A stretch of 64,000 nt of DNA from Eutrigla gurnardus (taxonomy: Eukaryota; Chordata; Actinopteri; Perciformes; Triglidae), in assembly GCA_963514095.1 (NCBI GenBank), contig OY741270.1, positions 20,674,156 to 20,738,155 on the forward strand. The letters run 5' to 3'. Below, piece after piece: positions 1 to 23,600 of this stretch; positions within the stretch are counted from its first letter, which is position 1, and every line of letters starts with the position of its first letter. The notes beneath the pieces are model-generated. The model made no database searches and was not told the DNA's origin. It saw only the letters and a list, made by a program, of their open reading frames with translations. Position numbers and translations under genes: made by a program.

Positions 1-481
1 AAACTAAGGCACGTAGCATTTTGTGGGATCTATTAGTAGAAATGGAATACAATATTCATAACTCTGGCTTGCCACAATATTTCTCAAACAAGCCTGTGAA
101 ACTGCGGTAACACAAGCTGCAGAGTGCAAAAATGTGGTTCAGCAGCCACTGTCTGACTTCCATTGCTCTAAACTAGTGTTGTTATAGTTAAGATAGCATC
201 TGAGGGAGATGAACGGTGTTATGATGGGGTTGCAGCAGCTCACATTACCGAGTATCGTAAGGGAGGAGTGCACATTCAGTTGGTTGCAATCTGCAACCAC
301 ACCGCTAAAAGTTTCCAAATCCTACACACTGTGCCTTTAGGCAACAACTCTCACTGAAAAGCTAAGGACCAAGTCAAATCCAAAAGTTTTTCCGGCCAGG
401 AATGTGGACAAAAAGTATTTCTGGCTAGAAAAAATAGCAACAAGACATAAAATAGTGAAGGTGATGCTAGCCGTGACTGAC
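1..481 (-). other. asap3: asap3 intron 7, partial
   Basis: AT-rich sequence downstream of the exon 7 donor at 476-481. No further asap3 exon and no other feature is seen here. Confidence 0.7.
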
Positions 482-11444
<10,963 letters not shown>

Positions 11445-11800
11445 GTTTCCAGCGCAACGGGGTCTAACAATCACTGGGGAGAAAAGTGAGGCAAAGTTTC
11501 ACGCGCGCATGTAATTCCCATTTGAAGAAGGAAATAAATCGTTTACTCCTCCGTCGTGTGCAAGAAAGGCGACTCCAAATACACTGTATTCCCCCAAGAG
11601 AGCTAATCTGTGTGAGCGCGTCTGGAAAGTTGTCCTGCGTCCTGGACGAGATTTTTCTTCTTTTTTTTTTGGACTGCACTCTACGAATGTGTGCGCGTGG
11701 AGGTGCGCCAGCGCCGCGCGCTATTGTCCGCCCAGTGAGGGAGGGGAGGGAGCAAACTCCATCATCACGTGGGAATGTTTGTGCTTTCTGGCACCGCGCA
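11445..11800 (-). promoter_or_regulatory. asap3: asap3 5'UTR and putative CpG-rich promoter
   Basis: Upstream of the asap3 ATG, the sequence becomes rich in CG dinucleotides (for example GCGCCAGCGCCGCGCGC at about 11706-11722), unlike the AT-rich flanks. No clear TATA box is seen. The transcription start is unknown. Confidence 0.5.
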
Positions 11801-13678
11801 CTGAGAAGAGAGTGTGTGTCCCTGCGCTCGTCTCTTTCATTCTTTACTTCTCATTTCTATGCAAACTCCAGAGTCTGCAGTGTGGTGGTCGCCATGGTTA
11901 TGGAGAATACCTCATTCACAGGCTAAACCGAAGGGGAGGAATTTCAGTGGATGAGGTGATGGTGCTTAGCTCAGTGAGGCACAGTTTATCATATCTTTAA
12001 AACTCCAAGATTTTTTAAAAGGAATATTTCATGCTTGTGGCTTTTGCCCAAAACACAACTCAAACACATGCAGCACTTTGCACTCATCCATCACATGTCA
12101 ATGGCTTCCAGAGCTGAGCAACTGCCCTTTAATCAAGAGTCTGGGGGTATAACGCCCTCTTGGCAATCCCTTTGGGCTTTTAGGCTCCAAAGCTTCTCCC
12201 TCTTCCTTTTCATCTCATGAAAAGACATTTTTCATTGAGGGAGGATTTTCTGTGGACCCTCCCCTCTGACCTTCTGAAATCATCCGACAAGAGTGAATGA
12301 AAAGGAAGGAGCGCCTCAGAGAGGTGGAGGGGAAAAAATATGATAGTTGTGTATGGAACATAACTCCTGCATGCCTGGCATTGTCAAGCATGACAACTCA
12401 AAGAAAGAAAAAAGGTGTCTCATTGAACCTCGCCTCTGGGAGAGCAGTGATACAATACACTATGAAGTGCAGATGGGTGATTTAAGCGGCATCAAATTCA
12501 GTGGCTCGCCACATATTTGCCTACATAAGCTTTATAAAGGGGAAATTTGTCCCAGCTCTATAGGCAACTTGAGGTCATTTTAACCCCTGTGAAAAAAACG
12601 GACTCACTTTGTGGTGAAGGTTTTTTCTTTCTGTTCTCTGTAGCTACTTACTGTCACATGGGCAAAGAGCGCAGAATAGATGCCGTGTCTTTACTGCGTG
12701 AGCTCACAGTGGTGCTGTGTTTATATTCACCAAGATAGACAAACTTCTTTTTGTGTGTCTTTGCTTGGCAAATAACTCAGATGACGCCAACGTGCACGTG
12801 CACAGCATTCGATATCTGTGTCTCACACTCCCATACTCGAGCAGCTCCACGGGGGGAAAGCTGGGAAAACTCTCTTTAACCTTTTTGGTCATTAAGAAAA
12901 AATGTCCGCTCTTGTAAGGAAGTGTGGGCACGCGACAAACTTCAAACAATGCCGAGCCACATAAAAAGGTTTGCTGACCCAGTTTACCAGGGCCTCATTC
13001 ACCCATTGTTTCTTTTGCATGTGTGAGATCATCAGCGAGGGGGAGAGAAGAAGACGCGCAGATGGAGCTCGCTTGTTGTATCTAGATGTCTATTATATGT
13101 GTGCAACATATGTGTTGCAGGCATTTTTTTTTTTTTTTTTGCATGGATGTCTGGGCTGATGTAATGCAGAGGCTCGCTGTGTCCCAACAATAGCCTCCTT
13201 CAGTTTCTTTGCGGCCCCTTGTAAAGAAGCAGAGCCTTTGTGCGCCTGCCAGCCTTCCAGCCTGGGTGCTATTGTAAAACCGAGCAAACTGGTTTGCTCA
13301 GCTAACATATAGTGGAGAACACAAGGACAGGGAGGGGGGGAGGAGGAGGAGAAATGGGGAATCGACAGAGGAAAATAAGTTTTGGAAGGTGGAGGGTGAG
13401 GAGGAGATGGGCCGTACAGTGAGGTGGAATGACAGAGGAAAGGAGATAGATAGAAACTTCATTGTCTGGAGTGACTTTCCCTCCTTGTCTCCACCCTTTT
13501 CCTTCCTAAACACCACACGCCTGTTCGTCGTCACGTCCTCAACACACACTCTCTCTCCCACCGCCGCTAATTGTGATTTCACTCTTTACTTCATCATCAA
13601 CAAGTGCTCCCTTTCTTTTTTCCTCCACATCGTTTCTCGCTTCGGTTTTGAGGAAGTGAGGCACACCAAATGCAGCTT

Positions 13679-13704
13679 CTCTCTCTCTCTCTCTCTCTCT
13701 CTCT
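13679..13704. repeat. (CT)n microsatellite
   Basis: Uninterrupted CT dinucleotides, about 13 units. Confidence 0.9.
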
Positions 13705-15003
13705 GACGCACACGAAGCAGCGGCAGCACAGAGGTCGTAGTGACATCTTCCAGTAAAGATTGCAGCTGCCAGGATTTCCTTGCTGTTTCCCAGCAGCCCA
13801 GATGCAGCACGAGGTCCTCCAACCTCCCCCCCCTGAAAAATCTCCCTCTCCACTGACTCAGCTCCGCTCGTCCTGCTATCAATTTACAACCTCTGTCGAG
13901 CCAGGAGACCCAGGCTTACCGTAAAATACCCCCTTTTCTGGTCGACATGGATGACTGAAAATGGGAGGACTGGAGAGCGAGAGAGAGAGAGAGGGGTCTG
14001 ATTTATTGTTTGAAGCCGTCTCCCCCTGGAATAAGCATACGGAGTGTCTTGAACAAGCCGGGGCCCCTGCTGTCAACAATCTGCTTCAGGAACCTGCACA
14101 ACTGCACTATGAAGAAGTAGTGGGGAATAACCCTACCACGAAAAGTGTTGTGACACTTTGTCTCGGCGTCAGTACAGCCGTGCATGTCCTGTGTGACATG
14201 GCAGCTGGCAACGTGCCGTACCTATCCAGCAACCACACCCTCAGACACCCTCATCGGCATGTTTGTCACGTCATCACGTCTTTTCCAGACGGGTTGCAGG
14301 TAGTCAAGCTCGTCTGTGATTCATAAATCGAAATGCAGTGTTGTGTTATAATCACAACAACGTCACAGTGTCATTCGAGACACTTACTAGGAAGTCTGAC
14401 AACAACTTAAGAGTCATTGAATACCAGTAACTTCTATGTATCCATTAAATATACATTACTACATTAATAAACTCATTTTATACCCCTGGGATGAACAAAA
14501 TGCAAAAAGTTAAAGTCCGATACAAACATCTACAGTCATATTGTGCACCAGAGTCAGTTCAAGACTTTCAGTAATGAACATAATGCTACCATTATGTGTC
14601 CCCCTCTAGCAGCCGTGGCCCTCAGCAATGACACGCAGCGTTTTGGCCTCAGGTTGTTGCTCATTGACGAGCCGCCGCTTGCCAGCACACAAAGAGGCCT
14701 TTTAGATTTTGCCAATTAAAGCGTTCACCTAATAATATTGACTCCTGCCTTGTTGTCACAGCAACTGGTCTCAAGGTGCAATGTGACGGGACAGAGGTGG
14801 CCTGCTGTTTAGATAGCACGTAAACCACACGGTCAAAGGCAACTTATGTGTCCGCGGTCGCCGACATTTATCATCTCTTGTTAAATACACAAGCTGTTGT
14901 GCACAACATCTGTTAATGGTCACTATGGCGCTAATAGACACCTGATGTTGGTTAAAGAGCAGAAACCTGTTGAATGAAAGATTTTCTTTGTGAGGGTTAA
15001 AAC

Positions 15004-15036
15004 ACAAGCTCAACTGTTTTTTTTAGTTGAGCTTGT
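15004..15036. repeat. Perfect 12-bp inverted repeat with T-rich loop
   Basis: ACAAGCTCAACT (15004-15015), 9-nt loop GTTTTTTTT, AGTTGAGCTTGT (15025-15036). Confidence 0.8.
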
Positions 15037-15097
15037 TATATAGTCTATCTCCTTGCAAATGTCTTTCCCACCAGAACACATTAGCACAATTCCACAG

Positions 15098-15118
15098 TGA
15101 CCCACTGACCTTTGACCT
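15098..15118. promoter_or_regulatory. Nuclear-receptor-type direct repeat (DR2 + DR1)
   Basis: TGACCC, 2-nt spacer, TGACCT, 1-nt spacer, TGACCT. The last 13 nt (15106-15118) are a perfect DR1, the site type bound by HNF4, PPAR/RXR and COUP-TF proteins. Use in vivo is unknown. Confidence 0.35.
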
Positions 15119-15587
15119 CTTGGGCGTCCGCTCCCTTTTGTGATCTCGTTTCCAAAGCAACCGACTCACAAAGAAAGATCAGTGTTTTTTGTCTACCTGT
15201 CTGAATGTGATTATAGCTCATTCACTGCGATTGTCACTCTATTCTCTCTCCTCTGGGAATGTCACATCTTATTAGGACCTCCACATCCCTGTATCTTCAG
15301 TGGCCCTGGCTGGTTTTAGACAGAAAATAGTCCAATTTACTACAGATTTTGAAAACAAAATCCCTTGTTAGTGAATTTACCAGACAGAGTCACATCAGAT
15401 TAAGGAAGAGGCTTGGGGGGAGAAAAGGTATGCAGTGATGCATGATGGATGGTGCGTTGCCGGATGTATTTCCACTGCAGTGTTGTTGGAAGAAAAATGT
15501 GGGAATAACTACATTTCAACATTTTCTACAGGTTGCTGACATGACTTAAATGGAGCACAGTTCCAATTGTAAACCATGGCTTCAATA

Positions 15588-15593
15588 TTTATT
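15588..15593 (-). terminator. e2f2: Candidate polyadenylation signal of e2f2
   Basis: AATAAA on the minus strand about 1.75 kb past the e2f2 stop codon, at the far side of an AT-rich stretch without other genes. Cleavage would fall near 15565-15575. Earlier signals could also be used. Confidence 0.4.
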
Positions 15594-16251
15594 TAATAAT
15601 TTCAAACAGACCACACAATATTACAAAATATTAAGTGCCGCATGTCATACAAAACAGTCGTGCCTTCTGTAAAAAGGTCTGTTCCGACTTTCAGAAAAAG
15701 TCAGAAAAAATAGGTATAAATACAAAACAAATTATGTACAAATACCAGAAAAATAACGATAATTGAAAATAAAATAATAAAGAAAACCCCTACAAATTCT
15801 GAATTTACATTCTCTAATCTACAATGTAAAAACTCGCACACAAACACACCACGACACCCGTTTCCCAAACTGTCACACGCACACAAACACACATTTTCAA
15901 GTTTTGTTAGGACAGGACAATTAGCTTATCTCTGCAGTGTAGAGGAAAGCCAAAAAAAAAAACAACAACAAGCATGAAACTGAAATTTCCAAATATCAAG
16001 AACGATTCGAAAAAAGGAAACAAAACAGATAAAAGTTGCAGCTGCTCTGACCTCGGGTGCACATCTTTGACATTCAAAAAGGGTTGCACCACTACATGTG
16101 ACAAAGCATTCATGGGCTTGAAACTTGAACAGTAAAAGGTATAAATTCCTTCTTGTTTTCCGTTGCTGTTAAATCAACAGACTTCATCCATTTCTGAACA
16201 AGAAGAAAAAGCAAAATCGCTACTCTAATTAAACCTCAATTACATCAATTA

Positions 16252-16273
16252 CCCCCCCCCCCCCCCCCCCCCC
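16252..16273. repeat. Poly-C tract (22 nt)
   Basis: Uninterrupted C on the plus strand. In the inferred e2f2 transcript this would be a G run. Confidence 0.85.
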
Positions 16274-17333
16274 GTTCGACCACATCTGTAACCCAGATGC
16301 TGCATTTAATTTATTTTAAGTTATTTCCTCAGAAATACAACAGTAGTTTCACACTACTGAATCGAAATATCAAAATATCACTATTAAAATCAGCAAATGC
16401 GTATCAATAGAGGAGCACATTTGAAATAAAGCTGCCAAACCAGCAAGAGTGAGTGTTCTTGCCAAGTCGGAGATTGTATATGTTCACAAAGTTTGTAATA
16501 TCAGTCATTAACTCTGGATCTGGGAGAAGCCGCCTTTCACAATTTGGCACACAATTCAGCACCAAACGGGTACGAGACCCGACATAAAGCTTAAGGCAGC
16601 CAAGAGAAAAACCTGATCCGACAGAAGCAACATGAGCTCCACATCAGTATTCATACGGTTCTGGGAAGCTGTAGATGCTTGTGGATCTACAAGGACCGGT
16701 ATTATTCACAGCTTAAAATTTGGTCAGTGTTGAAGATAGACTCTTAAAAACACACCCTGTGTGAGGTTCTCGGTGGCGTTAACATACTCTCATCCAGTGA
16801 TTGAGTCACATAAAGCTGCATGGCAGTTAAAGCTGATATAATACAAGGCTGCCCCCTACGGGCCAAAGAGTGGCACAAAATATTTACTTTGGAAAACGAG
16901 GAAGAAGCAAAAAAAAAATTCCTGAGTTATCACACTGTAAACACTGCCTGAAAGCCGAATGCAACGGATTGTGTTGCTGGGAATCTGATATGCACAAGAC
17001 CTCCTGTGTCTGTAAGAGTTAATACACGTTTCATATTTGGAGCACGATCTGAAAATGTGACAGAAAATCCCAAAACATCCCTGCTTTTTTAAACAGCAAT
17101 TCCTAATGGAGATTACACATCTGATCTGATCATTTTTCATGTACAAATGATTTTTTTTTTTACTTTGTTAAAATAAACAAAGGGGGTAACTCCTCCTTTG
17201 GAATCATTGACATTAAAACAGACGCAGTAAAAACAAAGAGTTATGGCTTTATAGTGTAATATTTCCTACCTCAAGGCATTCAATTTAACAATGCCCCCTC
17301 CCCTAATCTCCTCACAACTCCTTCACCTTCATC

Positions 17334-17608
17334 TCAGCTCTTCAACAGTTCACCAAGATCGTAGGTGTCGAAGAAATCGGACACTCCCTCGCTATCCTCC
17401 AGGCTCCACAGGTAATCGTCGTGGTCCAAAGGGGGAGAGAAACTGACAAAGGGGGTGTTGGGGTCTGGGGCGAATGAGGTGCAAGGGAGCTGGTCCTCCG
17501 TCATCTGGAGCAGGCTGGGGGGCAAACCCAGCAGACCCTCCACATCCAGCAGAGAGGAAGTGGAGACGGCAGCTGAGGAGGTGGCTGCAGCTGCTGCAGA
17601 TATGTTGG
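17334..17608 (-). CDS. e2f2: e2f2 coding exon 7 (transactivation / RB binding)
   Basis: 275 nt from acceptor ATTACAG to stop TGA at 17334-17336. An Ala/Ser-rich start is followed by LLQMTEDQLPCTSF, FVSFSPPLDHDDYLWSLED and SDFFDTYDLGELLKS, closely parallel to the C-terminus of human E2F2. Confidence 0.96.
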
Positions 17609-20600
17609 CTGTAATTAAGAAAAAAAAAAGACAGAACATAAGTCTCTTGAATGTTAATGAAATGTGTAATTATTATCAATAGATTTAGCACTTTTTCATC
17701 CTTCTACAAGTTGTACTTGTAGTCGATGTCATCATTGTGATTTGCATTCCTTTTTATGACTTTCAGAATGTATCATAACATTTTATTGGACACATTGTTT
17801 TAATTTCTTCCTTCTTATTTTAGTATTTTCAATCTAATCTTTATTGGTTTGGCACTTTAAACTGCAACTTCTCCAACTTCTCTTTATTATATCAATAAAG
17901 AGGTAATGCTTAACCAGGTATTACAGTCATGGAAAGCTGGTGATTATGTCTAAGCCTATGGCATCTAAAATGTTGGACCGAAAATACTTTCACACTCCTC
18001 AACGAGAGGGGTCCGCAGAGTCTGCCCAGGGGATTCAACTCTGTGGGGTCGAGGACAATCCGACTGTACATGACCCGACAGAAAGCCCAGCTTACATTCT
18101 GCAGGCTCCTCTTTGATGCTGTAGCTTGGTGGCGCCATCGAGGCGGCAGTTGGAGGGCCTAGGGGCAGAGGGAACTCCTGTTTCGGGGTGACAGCGCTTT
18201 TGACTGGACTTGCATCTTCAAGACCTTCCTCTGGACACAGGTAGACTTCAATGGGGCCGTTCTTACTCTTTAAATAGATCTGTAATGACCCCTGCTGCAA
18301 GTCGAAAGGGGAAAAAAGATCATTTTTAAATAAAAATATACAGTAAAACGCTCATAGTTTCATTGAATGTATCGTTTCCGTCTTTAGGAGAGTTTCTGTT
18401 TGCTTAAATATGTGTTTTCTTACCGCTGCCGTGTCCGGCACCTCCAGTTTGGTGTCAGCGGGGGCCTTGACCGCAATGACCGTCTGATCTCGAAGGCTGC
18501 CGATGGAGCGGATGTCCTGATAGGTCACATAGCCCAACGTACAGTGTGTGGTCAAGGGTGATAACGGCAGCAGGAATGAAGTGGACAGATTGCATATGTA
18601 ACCGGACTCCACAGAATGATGCACACTCGCACGCCGAGATGTAAAGGATATCTTTTATTGTCTTCGTATTCAGTGAGCTGTTTGAGCTGCGCCGTACTGG
18701 AGTGGATCAGTTCATCCAGAGACCGCTCTACTCTCTCCAGGTCTCCGAGCTCCTTCCTCAGAGCGCAAGCCTTTTCTCCTCCACCAGCACCACCCTCAAA
18801 TACATCTCCAACCCTAAATAAAAAAAATAAAAAAATAAAAACATGTGATCATCTGATTCCAGCAAGAACTGTGATGTCATTACAACTCAAAAGCAAAGAA
18901 ACACAATGTAATAGGTAGAAAGTAGCCCGCATGGTTCAGTGGAGGTTCAGTTGGGGACAATGCCTCCAAACAGCCACTAGAGGGCAGATAACGTCAGTGT
19001 GAGCAGGAATAATGACATTGAGTTGTAGCCACTCAACAGATATTCAACAAACCTTTTGAAATTGATTTTCATGATTCACTCAATGGTCAGTTTAACTGGT
19101 AGGTGATGGTGTTGTACTGGATTTGAAAATCTCTTACATCTTGTTTATATATTCTTATTCTATATCTTAAAATTTAAGTCGCAGTCTCAAAGAATTGGGT
19201 GTATTTTTACTACCGCCTGGAGTCGCCTTGAGGGAACCTCTGATCACTTCTAAACATGAGAAGCGCCTGTTATTCTGCAATTCACAGAGAGTAAATATGT
19301 TTGGCAGTTGGCTTGGAACATATCAAAGGACTTGTCTGAGCAGTTTTGAGAGAAGCAAATAAACTGTATCTGTGTTGAGAGAAGTGTTTATCGGATGAAC
19401 TGTGGTCGACAACCACAAAGAAAAAATGTTTTGGGCGTCACTCTCGTGTCTGGAACTCCCACCAAGAATCGAATGTTGGTAAAAAAAAAGCTAACGTTGC
19501 ACTGGTACTTACAACCACTGGATGTTGTTCTTGGACTTCTTTCGGATGAGCTGGACTCCCTCCAGGACATTGGTGATGTCATAGATACGCCTCTTCTGGA
19601 CCTCCAGGACCTCAGTGGCCCAGTTCAGGTCAAGAACTCCATCAGGAGACTCTGCGATCAGACCCACAAACTTCTTCGTCAGCAGGCCCAAGGAGGTGTC
19701 GTAACGTGTCCGCTCCCCTGGAGACTTTGGAGCTGAGAGCAAAGACGCAGACGGTTAGACATAAGAGATCCGGATCAAGAGACAAAGATATGTAGATATT
19801 TAACTGAAAATATAAGCTACCACAGCTGGGTCTCCTCCCAAGAACTCAACAGGTGTGAGAAGATAAACATGCTAAAAAAGGTGCAATGTTTTTAAAAAAT
19901 GTTTTCATTGTTATTGGTTTAATAATTAGCCTTTTTTACCCCACAACTATACAACTCCGTCCACTCACCTGATCTGCATTCTTTGCGCAACTTCCTAAGA
20001 CGTATCTCTTTGTACATACAGTATATTTATGCTCTTTTTCATAATTAAATTGGATACTTCTGTTGACCAAATTCTACGATAGGGCTGGGTGATATGGAGA
20101 AAATCACATATCATATATGGATATGGTAAGTTAACAAGTTACCTACTTATATTACCCGGCCTTATCCTGCTTAAGTTATAACTGTGTGGATCCTGCTCCC
20201 CGTGGATGCAGGGCCACTCTTTTGTTTCTCCTTTTTTGTACTGTGAACTTGATTTGACTTGAATAGAAGAACTATATTAGACTTCATTCTTTTTCTCATC
20301 TATCCATCCTGATCTGTGTTTTAGTAGATGTACTCACTCCTTGGACTTGGTATCCTTGCTGCGATGCTGCCTTTGCCTTTTGGTGTGCGGAACTCTGGCA
20401 GGTAAAGAGGGTCCTCTAGATCCAGCTTCCTTTTAGCCTAGAGAAGCCAAGAGAGTATATTGTACATTAGTCAAAATGAAATATAAGCGAGTTTCTTATA
20501 GCTGCAGCATTCACAATGACATAATCATTCTGTCATAAGAATATACAGAGTGAATATATATGTTCCCCATCTGAGTTCTTTCCTGTGGCCTGCTGGAAAC

Positions 20601-23600
20601 AAGCATTCATCCTACTTGACAAGTTAAAACCATGAGAAAGAAGTGTGTAGGGCACGTCCCGCCAAGTGGTGAAACAATGCTGGTAAAAGTGCTAAATGGG
20701 GGGTTGTTGAAAGTGTTGTAAATGTGCCAACAGCCCCCAAGTGCAGGAACAAAGCACCCCCGTCACACTTCAAGAGGGGGCGGTCTTGTGCGTGGTCATG
20801 GGGGTGGATAGAGAAACGAGGCCATCGTCTCTCAACCCCACTACCTGCAAAATGTGAGGAAATCCCTGGAATCAGTCCCCTTTCCTCCACAGCCAGGCGT
20901 TACCGAGGGTGCTGGGTAATTTGCCAGATCTTCTCAAGACCTCAGTCATCTATGATCATGTCCCCTTCTTATCCTTTCAACTTTCCTTCATACGCTTTCA
21001 AAAATACTTGGCAACAGTATTCCCTTGTTGTCACCACGGCGATTTTTGCCAACAGGTTTAGGCAACTGACTTTTCCAGAGACGGGAGGGGGGGTGTGGGG
21101 GGGTCCTGAATTGACTTTACCACGTGTGGATGCGCCTGTGTGAATGAGGGGGGGATAGTGAAAGCTGCTATTGTCCCAGTGTGCCTCCCTGACACGTCCA
21201 CCTGTTGACTGGTGACATCTGGGGCGTCACAGCAAGTGTACGAGCTGCTGGCGACTTCATTATTACTGAGAAATACATCGGTCAGGGCAGTGGCCCGGCT
21301 ACAAACTTGTGACATGCTTAAGCATTTATTTGTTGGGATTAAAAGCTGTGTTTTTGCTGGCTCGGTGGCCTGACAGGAGCGGCCAGACACCAGGGGTCAC
21401 ATGGAGGAACAAGATAGCGGTGGTAGAGTGTCAACAAGCAGTCGGTGACAGCTGTAGTTAAAACAGAGAGGGGATCTGTCTGGTTTTACTGGATTGTCCG
21501 ATTCCTTCAGGCCCAGGATAAGAAATGCACAAAAAGAGCAGCCTTGACAAAATAAGGTCAACTTTTATGGCCTAAATGTGCAAATAAAGTCACACTGTGT
21601 CTACATTTCTCAGGCTTGTAGTTTGAGAGTTGCAACCCAAGCATGCTGACATGTCGTAAGAGGGGAACCAACGGTTTCGCCCTGCAGCTGTATGGGTGAG
21701 GGTGGGGGCTTGGGTGCTCCTTTTTTTTCGGCATGAGGGATTTCTCTGGTGAGTCAACTGTATTACGCAAACACAGTTTCATGTGGTGGAAAGATGAGCT
21801 GTTGTCTTTCAACTACTAGGCAAGCTGGACATTATGTGCCCAGCAATTTTCGTAGTCGGGGGTATGTTATCGATTTAAACTCAAGTTCCTGTGTGGTTGC
21901 CGTGCAGCAAGCCACCGTTTAGGCCGACTGCTGTGAGAGGAAATGGGAAAGGCCCGAGCCAAACACACTCCCATTAGCTCTTTATCTCCAAGCCTCGCCT
22001 GCTCAGTTACACCCAAAGAACCACACGTGGCTCCTTCTGTGTGCTCCGCATTCTTTGGACGACTCCTGCCGCTGCCGTGGTGAAATCTCCACCGCGGCGT
22101 TTCACACACACACAAAGTCACAGTCACGTGAAGGACTTCTGCAGTCCTCTGTGCAAACCAACAGACCTGGTCTGTCCGGCTGCATGGGAAACAGATTCCA
22201 TCCAAGCCGATGGCGGATGGTTACAGTATGCCTGCGGACATCTACTCCTCTGCACACAAAACCCCTCGACCACCACACCCATGAGTGAAAAGCAATGCCT
22301 GCATTGAGGATGCAAGTGTCAACGTGGCTCCCGAGGTGAAAGAAAGGGTGGATCTGCCCATTTGGGTTGGTGGTGGAGAGAGAGAGGGGGAGCAGACTGC
22401 TTTGAAATGCAAAACTTCCCCCCATTGAGGACATCGTGCTTCAGGGCCAGAGGGTGGTCTGGGGCCGGGGTAAAACAAGGTGAATGAGAGGCAGACAGAG
22501 AGGTAGATACTGGGTGAGTGCATAAAGTTGGCCAGTGTCACACCCGGGTGTCATCACAGTCTGAATGGGGGCTCACCAGAGGGGAACCATGAAGAACCAC
22601 ATGGGGATTCTAGGCGACACTAGTAGTTATAAGAAAGAGGAGTAAAGTCATTCATAAAGATGTCATTGCTGATGCAGCTTTTGCAGATTGCAGACATTCC
22701 ATGTAAATCTGGGGACACACATGTGACATAAGCAGGGAATAAGTGGGCCATTGTTCCCGGTGGACATTATGCCGATGCGTCTTGTTGCCATTTGGCTTTA
22801 GTAAAAAGGTCACCTTTAGTAAAAAAGGTCACCAGTTTGCTTTGAAGACGAGATTTTGATTCGAAAGTGGCGGAGAGGGCTTCCCTGGACTTTGTAGGGA
22901 GGCATGAACCCTGTAACACATTTACATGCCTATCATTTCGAAAAGGAAACTAAAATGACACATTATTATCAGGAGTCTACACACCCTGGTTTAAAGTCAC
23001 ATGATAATCACCGATGCGTCTCTTTTTACTGCAGTCGGGATGATTAATAAGTGAAGACAAGATCTTCATTCAGTCAAACGTTAACTTTTTCTCAGGGTTT
23101 TTGACAGCAAGCAACCCACGAGTGAGCGTTCAAGCGTGGGATTATGCAGCATGATTGTTGTCTAGATTTGTTTGTACTTCAAGGGGACTCATGCTTTTTA
23201 TGCTGAGCCAAGCATCCTTGTTACAGCTTTTTAAAAAAGAAGACAGTGGTTGTTGTGTTGTTGTTTAAGTTGAAGGAAGTGAGCTGTACAGAAAGAAGCA
23301 ACACTTCCTGTAAACATGACAGAACAAGCTACAAAGCTGCTGTGTCAGCAAGCCCATGAAGAGGACACCGTAGTCACTACTATTGAACTTTAAACATAAA
23401 TCATAATAATGGCATCTTTGCAGCTATTGTTGCGTTATGTACCATTAATGTAAAAGTGACAACCGAAAGCAGAGAATTTAATTTTTGCAGCATTTGGGTC
23501 ATAAAATACTGCGCATGCAGCCGTCGGTAATTTAGAAAATGATGTTCATGTCAGAGACGAGAATGCCCTCAGAAGAAAAGCATCAAAACAAGTGTTCTTA

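Larger units (their letters stand above)
11800..15580. other. Intergenic region between asap3 and the 3' end of e2f2
   Basis: No supported gene. It contains a poly-T tract (about 13126-13140), a CT microsatellite (13679-13704), a 12-bp hairpin (15004-15036) and a TGACC-type direct-repeat cluster (15098-15118). Open stretches here are short and dissimilar to known proteins. Confidence 0.6.
15570..17333 (-). other. e2f2: Putative e2f2 3'UTR
   Basis: AT-rich non-coding sequence following the e2f2 stop. It includes a 22-nt poly-C tract on the plus strand (16252-16273; poly-G in the transcript) and a CTCF-like motif (16847-16864). The extent is inferred from the AATAAA at 15588-15593. Confidence 0.4.

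Noticed and set aside
18652..18660. GT-AG alternative for e2f2 intron 4
   Set aside because: No GT at the end of NKR and no AG that gives LGYVTYQD in frame. AT-AC borders fit exactly.
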